From Mesorhizobium sp. M4B.F.Ca.ET.058.02.1.1 (lineage in GTDB: Bacteria; Pseudomonadota; Alphaproteobacteria; Rhizobiales; Rhizobiaceae): a stretch of DNA of 64,000 bases. Every line of letters starts with the position of its first letter. The first letter of the stretch is position 1. Where the stretch lies: contig NZ_CP034450.1 of assembly GCF_003952505.1 (NCBI RefSeq), positions 6,397,469 through 6,461,468 of the forward strand, written 5' to 3'. Shown piece after piece: positions 19,415 to 27,809 of this stretch. Position numbers and translations under genes: made by a program. The notes under the pieces are model-generated. The model searched no databases and was not told where the DNA came from. It worked only from the letters and a program-made list of their open reading frames with translations.

Positions 19415-20863
19415 ATGAGCAGTATCCCCGACAATCCGATGGTGTTCCAGCCGTCGACAGCCATGCCGGCGCGCCAGGCACGGCGCGTGGCGCTGATCGT
19501 CGCCGTCGCCTTCTTCATGCAGCTCTTGGATTCGACGATCATCTCGACGTCGCTGCCGCAAATGGGCCAGTCCTTCGGCGTGCCGGCGGTGGCGATGAGC
19601 ATCGGCATCACCGTTTACATGCTGGCCATGGCCGTGTTCGTACCGCTGTCCGGCTGGCTTGCCGACCGTTTCGGCGCGCGCAACGTCTTCCTGGTCGCCA
19701 TCGCCCTGTTCACCCTGGCCTCGATCGCCTGCGGCTTCTCACAGAACCTTTCGCAATTTGTCGCCGCCCGCGTAGTGCAGGGTCTTGGCAGCGCGCTGAT
19801 GACGCCGGTTGGCCGCATCCTGGTGCTGCGCAATGCGTCGAAGTCGGAGCTGATCGCCGCCACCGCGCTGATCACCTGGCCGGCGCTGTTCGCGCCGGTG
19901 GTCGGACCGGTGCTTGGCGGCTTCATCACCACCTATCTCTCCTGGCACTGGAATTTCTTCATCAACATCCCGCTCGGCCTGGCCGGCCTGCTGCTGGTCG
20001 CCCGCTTCGTTCCGGGCGACCGCGAAGCCGAGACCAGGCCGCTCGACTGGCCGGGGTTCGTGCTCACCTCGCTCGGGCTCGCCGCGATGCTCTACGGGCT
20101 GGAGCGCATCGCGCATCCAGAGGACGGCGTCTTGCCGACCGTGGCGCTGATTGCCGCCGGCGTGCTGATCGGCTGGCTGGCGGTGCGGCACCTCGCGCGC
20201 ACGCCGCATCCGCTGCTCGACCTCAAGGCGTTCAAGGTCCTGACCTTCGCCATCTCGACGCTTTCGGCCGGACCGATTTTCCGGGTGTCGATCAATGCCA
20301 CCCCGTTCCTGCTGCCGCTGCTGTTCCAGGTCGGCTTCGGCTTGCGGCCGGTCGATGCCGGCTTGCTCGTCCTGGCCTATTTCCTCGGCAATCTCGGCAT
20401 GAAGGCGGTGACGACGCCGACGCTGAGGCGTTTCGGCTTCCGTCGCGTGCTGGTCGTCAACGGCCTGATCGCCTCGCTCGCGGTGATGGCCTGCGCGGCG
20501 ATCTCGCCTGAAACGCCGCAGGCGCTGGTGGTGGCGCTGATGCTGGTCGCCGGCCTGGCGCGTTCGATGCAGTTCACCGCGCTCAACACGCTGGCTTTCG
20601 CCGATATCTCCGCCGCGCAGCGCAGCTCGGCGGCGACCTTGTCCAGCATGCTGCAGCAGATATCGATGTTGTTCGGCGTAGCGGTCGCGGCGGCGGTCCT
20701 CAATCTGTCGCAGATCGCAAGAGGCGGGGCAGCACTCGATCTGGTCGATTTCAGGATCGCCTTCCTGGTGGTCGGCGGAATCGGTCTTGCGGCTGCCTTC
20801 CGCTTCCTGGTGCTGCCGCCGGCGGCGGGCGCCGAGGTTTCAGGCCATTCGCCGCGGAATTGA
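19415..20863 (+). CDS. MFS transporter, DHA2 (14-helix drug:H+ antiporter) family
   Basis: 482 residues. The family motif LLDSTIISTSLPQMG follows the first helix start, and about 14 hydrophobic stretches are present, as in EmrB/QacA-type exporters. The first in-frame ATG with a plausible ribosome site is 19415; the upstream extension overlaps the divergent gene. It diverges from the OCD/lyase-like operon over 112 bases, so it may export a compound handled by that pair, or simply be a neighbour. Confidence 0.82.
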   Translation: MSSIPDNPMVFQPSTAMPARQARRVALIVAVAFFMQLLDSTIISTSLPQMGQSFGVPAVAMSIGITVYMLAMAVFVPLSGWLADRFGARNVFLVAIALFTLASIACGFSQNLSQFVAARVVQGLGSALMTPVGRILVLRNASKSELIAATALITWPALFAPVVGPVLGGFITTYLSWHWNFFINIPLGLAGLLLVARFVPGDREAETRPLDWPGFVLTSLGLAAMLYGLERIAHPEDGVLPTVALIAAGVLIGWLAVRHLARTPHPLLDLKAFKVLTFAISTLSAGPIFRVSINATPFLLPLLFQVGFGLRPVDAGLLVLAYFLGNLGMKAVTTPTLRRFGFRRVLVVNGLIASLAVMACAAISPETPQALVVALMLVAGLARSMQFTALNTLAFADISAAQRSSAATLSSMLQQISMLFGVAVAAAVLNLSQIARGGAALDLVDFRIAFLVVGGIGLAAAFRFLVLPPAAGAEVSGHSPRN

Positions 20864-20930
20864 CATCCGGATTTTGGGCCGATCGCCGAGATATACTCCG
20901 CCTCCGCCTTTGGTCGCGCCCTCATCCGTC

Positions 20931-20946
20931 TCGGGGCGCGCCCCGA
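20931..20946. terminator. GC-rich palindrome between converging genes
   Basis: TCGGGGCGCGCCCCGA is a perfect 16-base palindrome in the 111-base gap between the converging MFS gene (ends 20863) and amidohydrolase gene (ends 20975). A bidirectional terminator or transcript end is likely, though neither side has a T-run. Confidence 0.45.
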
Positions 20947-20974
20947 TCCACCGTCTCTCACAGGGTGCAGGCTC

Positions 20975-21862
20975 TCACGCCGGTCGATAAACCCTTTCAG
21001 CAGTGTTCCAGAAGATATCCGCTTCCGCCGCTGCGCCGTGCCTGGCCACCGCCGCGCGGTGCGCCTTGATCAACTCGGCGTGGCTGGTCCACAGCTTCTC
21101 GATCGGGAAGTTCGAGCCGAACATCAGATGGTCCGGGCCGAGGATATCGATCGCGTTGTCGACGATGTAGGCGATCAGCGCCGGATCGTTGCGGTGGACG
21201 AAGGTGCCCAGGCCGGACAGCTTGGCGTAGACGTTGGGCGCGGCGGAGAGCGTGCGCAGGCCGGTCTTCCATGCCTCGGTGGTTTCCGGTTCCATGCCGG
21301 TCAGCATGCCGGCATGGGTGAGGATGAAGTTGGTCTGAGGGTTCTCGCCGACCAGCGTCAGGCCGTCCTTCATCTGCGCCGGGAAAAGCTGGAGGTCGAA
21401 GGACAGGCCGTAGTCCTTCAGCCGCGCCACATTCTTCCGCACTGTGGGATCGATGACCTGGTCTGCCGAGGCGGCGAAGCGGAAAGCCGGCGTCTCGTGC
21501 CAGTGCAACTGCATGCGCACGCCGCGAAGCAGCTTGTATTTCATCAGCCGGTCGATCTGCGGCCGGACATCGTCGACGGTCATGTCGGCATAGCCGACGA
21601 TGGCGTGCGGCCAGCCGGTTTCGTCGGCGGTCTTCTGCAGGAAGGCGACTTCCTTCTCGAAATCCTCCTTGGCCCAGTTGGTCTGGACATAGACGGTCTT
21701 TTCGACGCCAGACCCCTTCTGGTCTTCGAGGAATTCCTCGATTGGATAGTCGCGGCGGATCGGCTCGTAGGGGCCGAAGATGCGCGGCACCATCGGTCCG
21801 ACCAGCCAGGGCTGGTCCTTCTGGCGCCAGATGTGGAAATGCGCGTCGATCGCCTTCTGCAT
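20975..21862 (-). CDS. Amidohydrolase 2 family metal-dependent hydrolase
   Basis: 295 residues from ATG 21862, whose first bases overlap the previous stop. TIM-barrel amidohydrolase with metal site DAHFHIW at residues 7-13, FILTHAG near 181 and FGSNFPIEKL near 248. Relatives hydrolyse lactones or decarboxylate aromatic acids (2-pyrone-4,6-dicarboxylate lactonase and fucono/rhamnono-lactonase types). It is the last gene of the molybdenum-hydroxylase operon, so it may open the ring or hydrolyse the product of the hydroxylase. Confidence 0.82.
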   Translation of the reverse strand: MQKAIDAHFHIWRQKDQPWLVGPMVPRIFGPYEPIRRDYPIEEFLEDQKGSGVEKTVYVQTNWAKEDFEKEVAFLQKTADETGWPHAIVGYADMTVDDVRPQIDRLMKYKLLRGVRMQLHWHETPAFRFAASADQVIDPTVRKNVARLKDYGLSFDLQLFPAQMKDGLTLVGENPQTNFILTHAGMLTGMEPETTEAWKTGLRTLSAAPNVYAKLSGLGTFVHRNDPALIAYIVDNAIDILGPDHLMFGSNFPIEKLWTSHAELIKAHRAAVARHGAAAEADIFWNTAERVYRPA

Positions 21863-23130
21863 CACGATACCCTTTTCCAGATGGCCTCGGCTGACGGAGC
21901 GGGCCGGGCGAGCGACAGGATGAAATCCGTGAGGCTCTTCAGCGACGAGCCGTCGACCAGATCGTCGAGCACCGGCACGATGGCGCGCAGCGCCGCCGTC
22001 GCCGGCCGGAAACGCGGGTCGCCGGCGAGCGGCGTCGCCAGCGACAATCGGAAGGCGCGGGCGCTCAGGCGGCGCATCGCGGTCTCGAGATCGGCGTGGT
22101 CGCCACGCTCCAGCGCATCCGAAAGGATGACCACCGCCGCGCCGCGGGCGAAGGCGGAAAAACGCGGCACCGAAAGGAAGGCGAGCAGCGTCGGCCCCAT
22201 GCGGGTGCCGCCATCCCAGTCGTCGACCAAAACCGCCGCCCGGGCGAGCGCCTGGTCGCGGTCACGGACCCGCAGCGCCGAGGTGATGCGCGTGAGTCTC
22301 GTGCCGAAGGTGAAGACTTCGGCACGGTCGGCGCCCTGCACGGCGGCGTGCGCCAACTTCAGGTAATCGGCAGTATGGAGCTTCATCGAGCCGGAGACGT
22401 CGATGAGCAGGAGCAGCTTGCGCGGCACGGTCTGACGGCGGCGGAGCTGCGGCGAAGGAATGTCGCCGTCGGCGCTGACGATTTCGCCGAGTGAACGCCT
22501 GAGATCGAGCGTGCCGCGCGAGCGGGTGCGGATGGTGCGGAAGGAGCGGCGGGCGGGCAAAGCGGAGGCGAGCCCGCGGCGGAATGCGCCAAGACCGTCG
22601 GCAGCGCGCTGGAAATCGCGGCTGCTCAACTGCTCGCGCGCCGAGGTCAGCTCGCCGCCCTTCCCCTGGCGAGCGGCCTGGCTTTGCTCTTCGCGCGTGC
22701 CACGATCGTCCTTGATGCGGGTTTCATCCTCTTCGCCCTCGATCGACGGTTTTACGTCGCCATAGAAGTGGCTGCGTAAATGTGCGTCGAATTCGATGCG
22801 ACGGTCGGGCGAAGGCGCGAGCGTCGCCAGCGCGGCCTCGCGGATGTCGTTCATCGAGCGCGGCCCAAGCAGTGTCACCGCCTGCATGAAGCTGGTGGCC
22901 TGTTCCGGCGCGACGGCGAAGGCGTGGCGGCGCAACAGGCGGGCAAAGCCAAGGAAGGGCGCGGCGGCGCGGGGCAAGCTTTCCTCGCCCCGTTCACGGG
23001 GAGAGGATGCCGGCAGGCAGGTGAGGGGCAGCGCCATCGTCTGCCCATGTTGGCGCCGCCCCTCATCCGCCCCTTCGGGGCACCTTCTCCCCGTGAACGG
23101 GGAGAAGGGATTGTTGAGGTCGCGGCTCAC
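21862..23130 (-). CDS. coxE: VWA-domain protein, CoxE type, with repeat-encoded N-terminus
   Basis: 422 residues from the GTG at 23130, which overlaps the ATPase stop (GTGA). The C-terminal VWA domain has an intact metal site, LLIDVSGSMKLHT near 262-274, and a later GGTRMG threonine. CoxE works with the MoxR-type ATPase CoxD to mature the metal centre of CO-dehydrogenase-like enzymes. Residues about 8-50 are translated from an inverted pair of RIME-like repeats (22985-23110); family-like sequence only begins at APFLGFARLLRRHAF. An alternative ATG at 23037 lies within the repeat. Confidence 0.78.
   Translation of the reverse strand: MSRDLNNPFSPFTGRRCPEGADEGRRQHGQTMALPLTCLPASSPRERGEESLPRAAAPFLGFARLLRRHAFAVAPEQATSFMQAVTLLGPRSMNDIREAALATLAPSPDRRIEFDAHLRSHFYGDVKPSIEGEEDETRIKDDRGTREEQSQAARQGKGGELTSAREQLSSRDFQRAADGLGAFRRGLASALPARRSFRTIRTRSRGTLDLRRSLGEIVSADGDIPSPQLRRRQTVPRKLLLLIDVSGSMKLHTADYLKLAHAAVQGADRAEVFTFGTRLTRITSALRVRDRDQALARAAVLVDDWDGGTRMGPTLLAFLSVPRFSAFARGAAVVILSDALERGDHADLETAMRRLSARAFRLSLATPLAGDPRFRPATAALRAIVPVLDDLVDGSSLKSLTDFILSLARPAPSAEAIWKRVS
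22985..23110. repeat. Inverted pair of RIME-like repeats inside the coxE 5' region
   Basis: Left arm 22985-23036 and right arm 23051-23110 are inverted copies of one element: the right arm starts TGGCGCCGCCCCTCATCCG and ends with TTCTCCCCGTGAACGGGGAG, and the left arm is its reverse complement with a small gap. Fourteen bases separate them. The open frame of the CoxE-like gene passes through both arms without a stop. Confidence 0.75.
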
Positions 23131-24008
23131 GCCAGTGACTCCTCGACGATCCTCCCAAGTTCCGGCGCGATCGCGGACAGATCCTCCTCGTCCTTGATCA
23201 GCACGCCGATGGCGCGGCGAAAGGCTTCCGGCCATGGGCTTCCGCCCTTTTCGAGAATGGTGGCGGCATTCGCCCATTCCACCGCCTCGGCAATGCCGGG
23301 CGGCTTGGCCAGCGGGCGGGCGCGGATCTGCTGCACGGCATTGGCCACCGCGCGCGCCGTCGCCTCGGCGACATCGCCCGCGCGCAGCATGATGATCTCG
23401 GCCTCGCGCGCGGCGTCGGGATAGCCGATCCAGTGGTAGACGCAGCGCCGGCGCAGCGCCTCGGCCAGCTCGCGGGTGCGGTTGGAGGTCAGGATGACGA
23501 TCGGCTGCGTTGCGGCGCGGATCGTGCCGCGTTCCGGGATGCTGATCTGGAAATCGGAGAGGAATTCCAGGAGCAGGGCTTCGAATTCGTGGTCGGAGCG
23601 ATCGATCTCGTCGACGAGCAGCACGCGCTGTTCCGGCACGCGCAGCACCTGCAGCAGCGGCCGCGCGATCAGGAAGCGGTCGTCATAGATGTCGATCTCG
23701 TGCTCGCCGGCATGGCGGATGGCGAGCAACTGGCGCTGGTAGTTCCATTCATAGAGCGCATGCGCGGCGTCGATGCCTTCATAGCATTGCAGGCGCACCA
23801 GCTCACGGCCGAGCAGTTCGGCCACTGCCTTGGCGGCTTCGGTCTTGCCGACGCCCGGCGCGCCTTCGAGCAGCAGCGGCTTGCCGAGGCGAATGGCCAG
23901 GAAGATCGCCGTCGCAAGGCTGTCGTCGGCGAGATAGCGCGAGGCGGCAAGGCGCGCCGCCACCGCTTCCGGCGAAGCCGCGATCTGTTCGGCGTCGGCG
24001 CGGGTCAT
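23127..24008 (-). CDS. coxD: MoxR-type AAA+ ATPase, CoxD-like
   Basis: 293 residues. Walker A GAPGVGKTEAAK near 48-59, Walker B VLLVDEIDRSD near 129-139, sensor 1 LTSNRTREL and arginine region RRRC. CoxD-like ATPases are membrane-associated maturation factors that, with CoxE, assemble the active site of Mo-Cu CO dehydrogenase; here the partner enzyme is the hydroxylase encoded just upstream (7-base gap). The following coxE overlaps its stop. Confidence 0.85.
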   Translation of the reverse strand: MTRADAEQIAASPEAVAARLAASRYLADDSLATAIFLAIRLGKPLLLEGAPGVGKTEAAKAVAELLGRELVRLQCYEGIDAAHALYEWNYQRQLLAIRHAGEHEIDIYDDRFLIARPLLQVLRVPEQRVLLVDEIDRSDHEFEALLLEFLSDFQISIPERGTIRAATQPIVILTSNRTRELAEALRRRCVYHWIGYPDAAREAEIIMLRAGDVAEATARAVANAVQQIRARPLAKPPGIAEAVEWANAATILEKGGSPWPEAFRRAIGVLIKDEEDLSAIAPELGRIVEESLA

Positions 24009-24015
24009 TGTCCGC

Positions 24016-25020
24016 TCAACCCGCGGCTTGCGCCTTTAGCGCGCGCAGGATGCGCTCGGGCGTGATCGGCAAAGTGTCGATGCGAACGCCGACGGCGTCG
24101 AAAACGGCATTGGCGACGGCGGGGATCTGCGGGTTGGCGCACATCTCGCCCGGTCCCTTGGCGCCGAAGGGACCGTCCGCCGACGGCCGTTCCAGCACGA
24201 TGATCTCGGTCTCGGCGAGATCGCCGGGACCGGGCATCAGATACTGGTTGAAATCGGTGCCGCCATGGTCGCGGTTCGGATAATAGGGCTCCGTCGTCTC
24301 GTAGAGGGCATGGCTGATGCCCATCCAGGAACCACCGACGAGCTGCTGCTCGACCATCTTCGGGTTCAGGGCGCGGCCGATCTCGAAGACGTTCTTGACG
24401 TTGAGCACCGTCACTTCGCCCGTCTCGTCGTCGACCTCGACCTCGGCCACCGTGCAGGCATGCGCGTAGCAGGTCGACGGCTTCATCGCGCCGGTCTCCT
24501 TCTCCGGATAGGAGCGCGGGATCAAGAACATGCCGCGCCCAGAGATCGAGCGGCCGCGCTTGAAATGCGCCGACAGCGCAACGTCGAAGATCGAAATCGA
24601 TTTCTGCGGCGCGCCCTTCACCAATACGTTGCCTTGGCCGTCGGTTTCGAGGTCCGAGGCGTTGACTTCCAGCTCTTCCGCCGCCACTTCCAGCATCACC
24701 TGGCGAGCTTCCCTCGCAGCCTGGATGACGGCGTTGCCGGCGCGATGCGTGCCGCGCGAGGCGAAGGTGCCCATGCAGTGCGGCCCGGTGTCGGTATCGG
24801 CGGTGTCGACGATGACGCGGTCGGTCGGCACGCCGATGGTCTCGGCGCAGATCTGCGCCATGATCTGTTTCATGCCCTGGCCGAGATCGACGCTGGAAAG
24901 GGTGACCATAAAATTGCCGGTCGGGGTCGAATGAACCAGCGCCTGGGTCGGGTCGCCGCCGAGATTCATGCCGGTCGGATAGTTGATCGCGGCGACGCCG
25001 CGTCCGCGCCGTATCGCCAT
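24016..25020 (-). CDS. Molybdenum hydroxylase molybdopterin subunit, C-terminal half
   Basis: 334 residues. Matches the second molybdopterin domain of xanthine dehydrogenase/CoxL proteins: DLGQGMKQIMAQICAETIG near 47-65 and the catalytic glutamate loop GAKGPGEMC near 290. The ATG at 25020 has its own ribosome site (GGAAGGGAGG) and lies one base after the TGA of the N-terminal half in another frame (TGA-G-ATG). Together the halves total 789 residues, the length of the usual fused subunit. A split like this is known for nicotinate dehydrogenase (NdhL/NdhM); a frameshift or sequencing error is the alternative. Confidence 0.85.
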   Translation of the reverse strand: MAIRRGRGVAAINYPTGMNLGGDPTQALVHSTPTGNFMVTLSSVDLGQGMKQIMAQICAETIGVPTDRVIVDTADTDTGPHCMGTFASRGTHRAGNAVIQAAREARQVMLEVAAEELEVNASDLETDGQGNVLVKGAPQKSISIFDVALSAHFKRGRSISGRGMFLIPRSYPEKETGAMKPSTCYAHACTVAEVEVDDETGEVTVLNVKNVFEIGRALNPKMVEQQLVGGSWMGISHALYETTEPYYPNRDHGGTDFNQYLMPGPGDLAETEIIVLERPSADGPFGAKGPGEMCANPQIPAVANAVFDAVGVRIDTLPITPERILRALKAQAAG

Positions 25021-25021
25021 C

Positions 25022-26389
25022 TCAGCCTCCCTTCCTGTAGGACGACATCGCCATGTATTTCTCCGCCACCGGCCAGTTGGCGGCGCGCGAGGCTTCCTGC
25101 ATGCACTCGATCAGCGCCGCGCCCTCGGTCGGCTGGCGATGCGCCTTCATGTCGCCGTCGCGGTAGGCATTGATGAAGCGGAACTCGAGCGGGTCCATGC
25201 CGATCAGCCGCGCCAGCTTGTCCATCTGCACTTCCAGCGCAAAGTCGCCGATAGTGACGCCGAAGCCGCGCATGGCGGAGGAGGGGGTGCGGTTGGTGTA
25301 GACGCAATAAGTGTCGATCCAGACATTGGGGATCGTGTAGGGCCCGGGATAGTGCGCCGCACCCTTCTGAGCGCCATAGGGCGAATGGCGGGAGTACGCG
25401 CCGGCATCGGTGTAGCCGGTGACCTTGCGGGCAACGATGCGGCCATCCTTCATGACGCCGTCCTTTATGACGACCTTCTCGGCAGCGCGGGGCGACGAGA
25501 TCTGCATCTCCTCCTCGCGGCTGTAGATAAAACAGACCGGTCGTCCGGTAAACTTTGCGCCGAGGATGGCGATCGGCTCGACGATGACGTCGACCTTGCC
25601 GCCGAAGCCGCCGCCGACCGTGCCACCGACGAAATGGAGCTTGCTGCCGGGCATCTGCAGAATGATCGAGGCGTTGTCGAGGGTGAAGAACATCGCCTGC
25701 GTGTTGGTGTAGCAGGTGAAGCGGTCGTTGCCCTCGGGCGCGACCACACAGCCGGTGGTCTCGGTCGGCGCATGCTCGATCGGCGAGGACTGGTAGGTCT
25801 GCTCGAGGATGTGGTCGGCCTCGGCAAAGCCCGCCTCGACATCGCCGAAGCGCACCTTGCGGCACTCGCCGCTGTCATACAGGTAGTGGTTCTGGCCGTG
25901 GTACTCGTTGACGAGCGGCGCGCCGGGCTTCAGCGCCTCCTCCATGTCGAAGACGGCCGGCAGCACCTCGTAGTCGACCTTGACCTTGGCAGCTGCCTCC
26001 TGCGCCGCGCGCTCGGTCTCGGCCAGCACCGCCACCACCGCCTCGCCCTTCCAGCGCACCTTGCCGTCGGCGAGCACTGTTTCGTCCTCGGGGCCGATCT
26101 GGATCAGGATCAGGATGGTGTAGACATTGTGCGGCACGTCCCTGGCGGTGAGGATCTTCATCACGCCGGGATGCTTCTCCGCCTCCGAGATGTCGATCGA
26201 GCGGATGCGGGCGTGATGGTGCGGGCTGCGTACCATCTTCAGATGCAGCATGCCTGGGAAGTTGCGGTCGGCGAAATAGGCTGTCTTGCCGGTGACATGT
26301 CCGGGAGAATCGAGCCGCGGCCGTCCCTGGCCGATCTCGTGCAGGCCGTCCTTGCGCTGATCGGCGAAATAGCTCTTGCGCAGTTCCAT
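25022..26389 (-). CDS. Molybdenum hydroxylase molybdopterin subunit, N-terminal half
   Basis: 455 residues from ATG 26389. Contains the a/b hammerhead domain (about 20-130) and first molybdopterin domain, with GGTVGGGFGGKVDV near 237 and SSAMRGFGVTIGDF near 350. It stops at MAMSSYRKGG just where fused relatives continue into the RRGRG segment that opens the downstream gene. The residue aligned with the Cys loop of CoxL (VAYRCSFR) is not present, so it belongs with the xanthine-dehydrogenase-like enzymes and not the Mo-Cu CO dehydrogenases. Substrate unknown. Confidence 0.85.
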   Translation of the reverse strand: MELRKSYFADQRKDGLHEIGQGRPRLDSPGHVTGKTAYFADRNFPGMLHLKMVRSPHHHARIRSIDISEAEKHPGVMKILTARDVPHNVYTILILIQIGPEDETVLADGKVRWKGEAVVAVLAETERAAQEAAAKVKVDYEVLPAVFDMEEALKPGAPLVNEYHGQNHYLYDSGECRKVRFGDVEAGFAEADHILEQTYQSSPIEHAPTETTGCVVAPEGNDRFTCYTNTQAMFFTLDNASIILQMPGSKLHFVGGTVGGGFGGKVDVIVEPIAILGAKFTGRPVCFIYSREEEMQISSPRAAEKVVIKDGVMKDGRIVARKVTGYTDAGAYSRHSPYGAQKGAAHYPGPYTIPNVWIDTYCVYTNRTPSSAMRGFGVTIGDFALEVQMDKLARLIGMDPLEFRFINAYRDGDMKAHRQPTEGAALIECMQEASRAANWPVAEKYMAMSSYRKGG

Positions 26390-26402
26390 TCTTTTGGTCC
26401 CC

Positions 26403-26885
26403 TCAGGCCACGTTCTGCGAATTGGCGCGCGCAGCGGTGAGCACGGCCTGGATGATCGGCTCATAGCCGGTGCAGCGGCAGATGTTGCCGGACAGCGCCT
26501 CGACCACCTCTTCGCGGCTGGGATTGGGCGTGCGGTCGAGCAACACCTTGGCGGCCATGATCATGCCCGGCGTGCAGAAGCCGCATTGGGTGGCGAAGGC
26601 ATCGAGGAAGGCGCGCTGCAGCGGATGCAGCACGCCGCCCTCGGCGAGACCTGCCGTCGTCCTGATGACGGCGCCGTTGCAGGTCTCCGCCAGCGTCAGG
26701 CAGGAGAGCCTCAGCTCACCGTCGATGATGACCGAGCAGGCGCCGCAAGTGCCCTGGTGGCAGCCGCCTTTCGGCGAGGTGTCGCCGATCTTGTCCCGCA
26801 GCGCGTGCAGCAGTGTCGCGCCGCTGTCGATTAACTCGGCTTTCTCGGAACCGTTGAGCGTGAACTGGACCGGGACCTTCACCAT
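26403..26885 (-). CDS. Molybdenum hydroxylase small subunit, two [2Fe-2S] clusters (CoxS-like)
   Basis: 160 residues, typical of CoxS/IorA-like subunits. The plant-ferredoxin-type cluster is at GCHQGTCGAC...SC (near 42-63) and the second cluster at QCGFCTPGM (near 100) with NICRCTGY (near 134). It passes electrons from the molybdenum site to FAD. 13 bases separate it from the molybdopterin gene. Confidence 0.93.
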   Translation of the reverse strand: MVKVPVQFTLNGSEKAELIDSGATLLHALRDKIGDTSPKGGCHQGTCGACSVIIDGELRLSCLTLAETCNGAVIRTTAGLAEGGVLHPLQRAFLDAFATQCGFCTPGMIMAAKVLLDRTPNPSREEVVEALSGNICRCTGYEPIIQAVLTAARANSQNVA

Positions 26886-26955
26886 GTCTTTCCTCCCAGC
26901 GCGCCTGCCCGGATATCCGGACAGACGCGCGCCCCCGACGTGTGAGACTTCCTGC

Positions 26956-27000
26956 CTGTCGCAATCCCAAAACCGCTACGCGTTTTTGGGCGACGGGCAT
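26956..27000 (-). repeat. 45-base hairpin repeat, copy 1
   Basis: A CCCAAAA...TTTTGGG hairpin lying directly after the stop of the FAD-subunit gene, in the 114-base gap before the FeS gene. A second copy with the same flanks (CTG.CG..TCCCAAAACCG, GGGCGA..GCAT) lies at 49089-49133, also abutting a stop codon. This is a genome-wide small repeat by appearance. Confidence 0.7.
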
Positions 27001-27794
27001 CATTCGAGCAGCAGCCGGCCGAGATGGACCGGCAGCACTTCGGCGCGATACCAGGCGCTGGCGACCGGATCGGTAATCGGCGTTGTGCCTTCGTTTGCCA
27101 CAGCCAGCGCCGGCGCGATCTCATCAGGCGTCAGCCTGCAGCCAAGCAGCGCCTTCTCGGCCGCTCTGGCACGCATCGGCCGGTCGGCCATGCAGCCAAG
27201 TGCGATCCGCGCGGCGGTGACCGTGCCGTTGTCTATCCGCTGCAAGAGCGCGGCGATGCTGAGTACCGAGACGCCCTTGGGCTTGACCCGTGACACTTTG
27301 AGAAAACGGAAGCTCTCCGCGCGGGGTAGGGCGAAGGTGACGGAGGTGACGATGGAACGGCTGGCGTCGCGTCCGGCCAGGAAGGTCTCGATCGGCACTT
27401 CGCTATCCTCGGTGGCGACGTTCGCGTCCAGCGCAAGCAGCGCGACGGCGAAGTCGCCGTAGGGCGCAGGCGCGAAGAGATTGCCGCCGACGCTTGCCAT
27501 GTTGCGGATCGCCGGGCCGCCGACGGCGCGCACGGTGGGCGCAAGCCAGGCGAGTTCCGGATGGCGGGCAATCGCAGCCATGGTGACGGAGGCGCCAAGG
27601 CGAACCTTGCCGCCGGAAACAGCGATCGCCGACAGTGACGGTTCGGTGGCGCGGACGAGGCTGGAGACAGAGACATCGCCTTCATTGGCGGCGCGCACGA
27701 CCAGCGTGCCGCCGCCGAGATAGCGCGTGCCGGCGGCCTGCAGTGCAGCGTTCGCGTCCTTCACCGTCGGGAATGTCTGGAGGGCAAGCGCCAT
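27000..27794 (-). CDS. Molybdenum hydroxylase FAD-binding subunit (CoxM-like)
   Basis: 264 residues. FAD-binding signatures of the vanillyl-alcohol-oxidase-type fold: RYLGGGTLVVRAANEG near 24-39 and NMASVGGNLFAPAPYGD near 98-114, followed by a CO-dehydrogenase flavoprotein C-terminal domain. Transfers electrons from the FeS subunit to the final acceptor. Separated by 114 bases, holding a hairpin repeat, from the FeS gene, so the mRNA may be processed there. Confidence 0.9.
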   Translation of the reverse strand: MALALQTFPTVKDANAALQAAGTRYLGGGTLVVRAANEGDVSVSSLVRATEPSLSAIAVSGGKVRLGASVTMAAIARHPELAWLAPTVRAVGGPAIRNMASVGGNLFAPAPYGDFAVALLALDANVATEDSEVPIETFLAGRDASRSIVTSVTFALPRAESFRFLKVSRVKPKGVSVLSIAALLQRIDNGTVTAARIALGCMADRPMRARAAEKALLGCRLTPDEIAPALAVANEGTTPITDPVASAWYRAEVLPVHLGRLLLE

Positions 27795-27809
27795 GGCACG
27801 CTCCTTGGC

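Noticed and set aside
24016..26389. Calling the molybdopterin subunit a pseudogene
   Set aside because: Both halves keep all family motifs, no sequence is lost at the junction and the second half has its own strong ribosome site, so two functional genes are at least as likely; the frameshift alternative is recorded in the finding.
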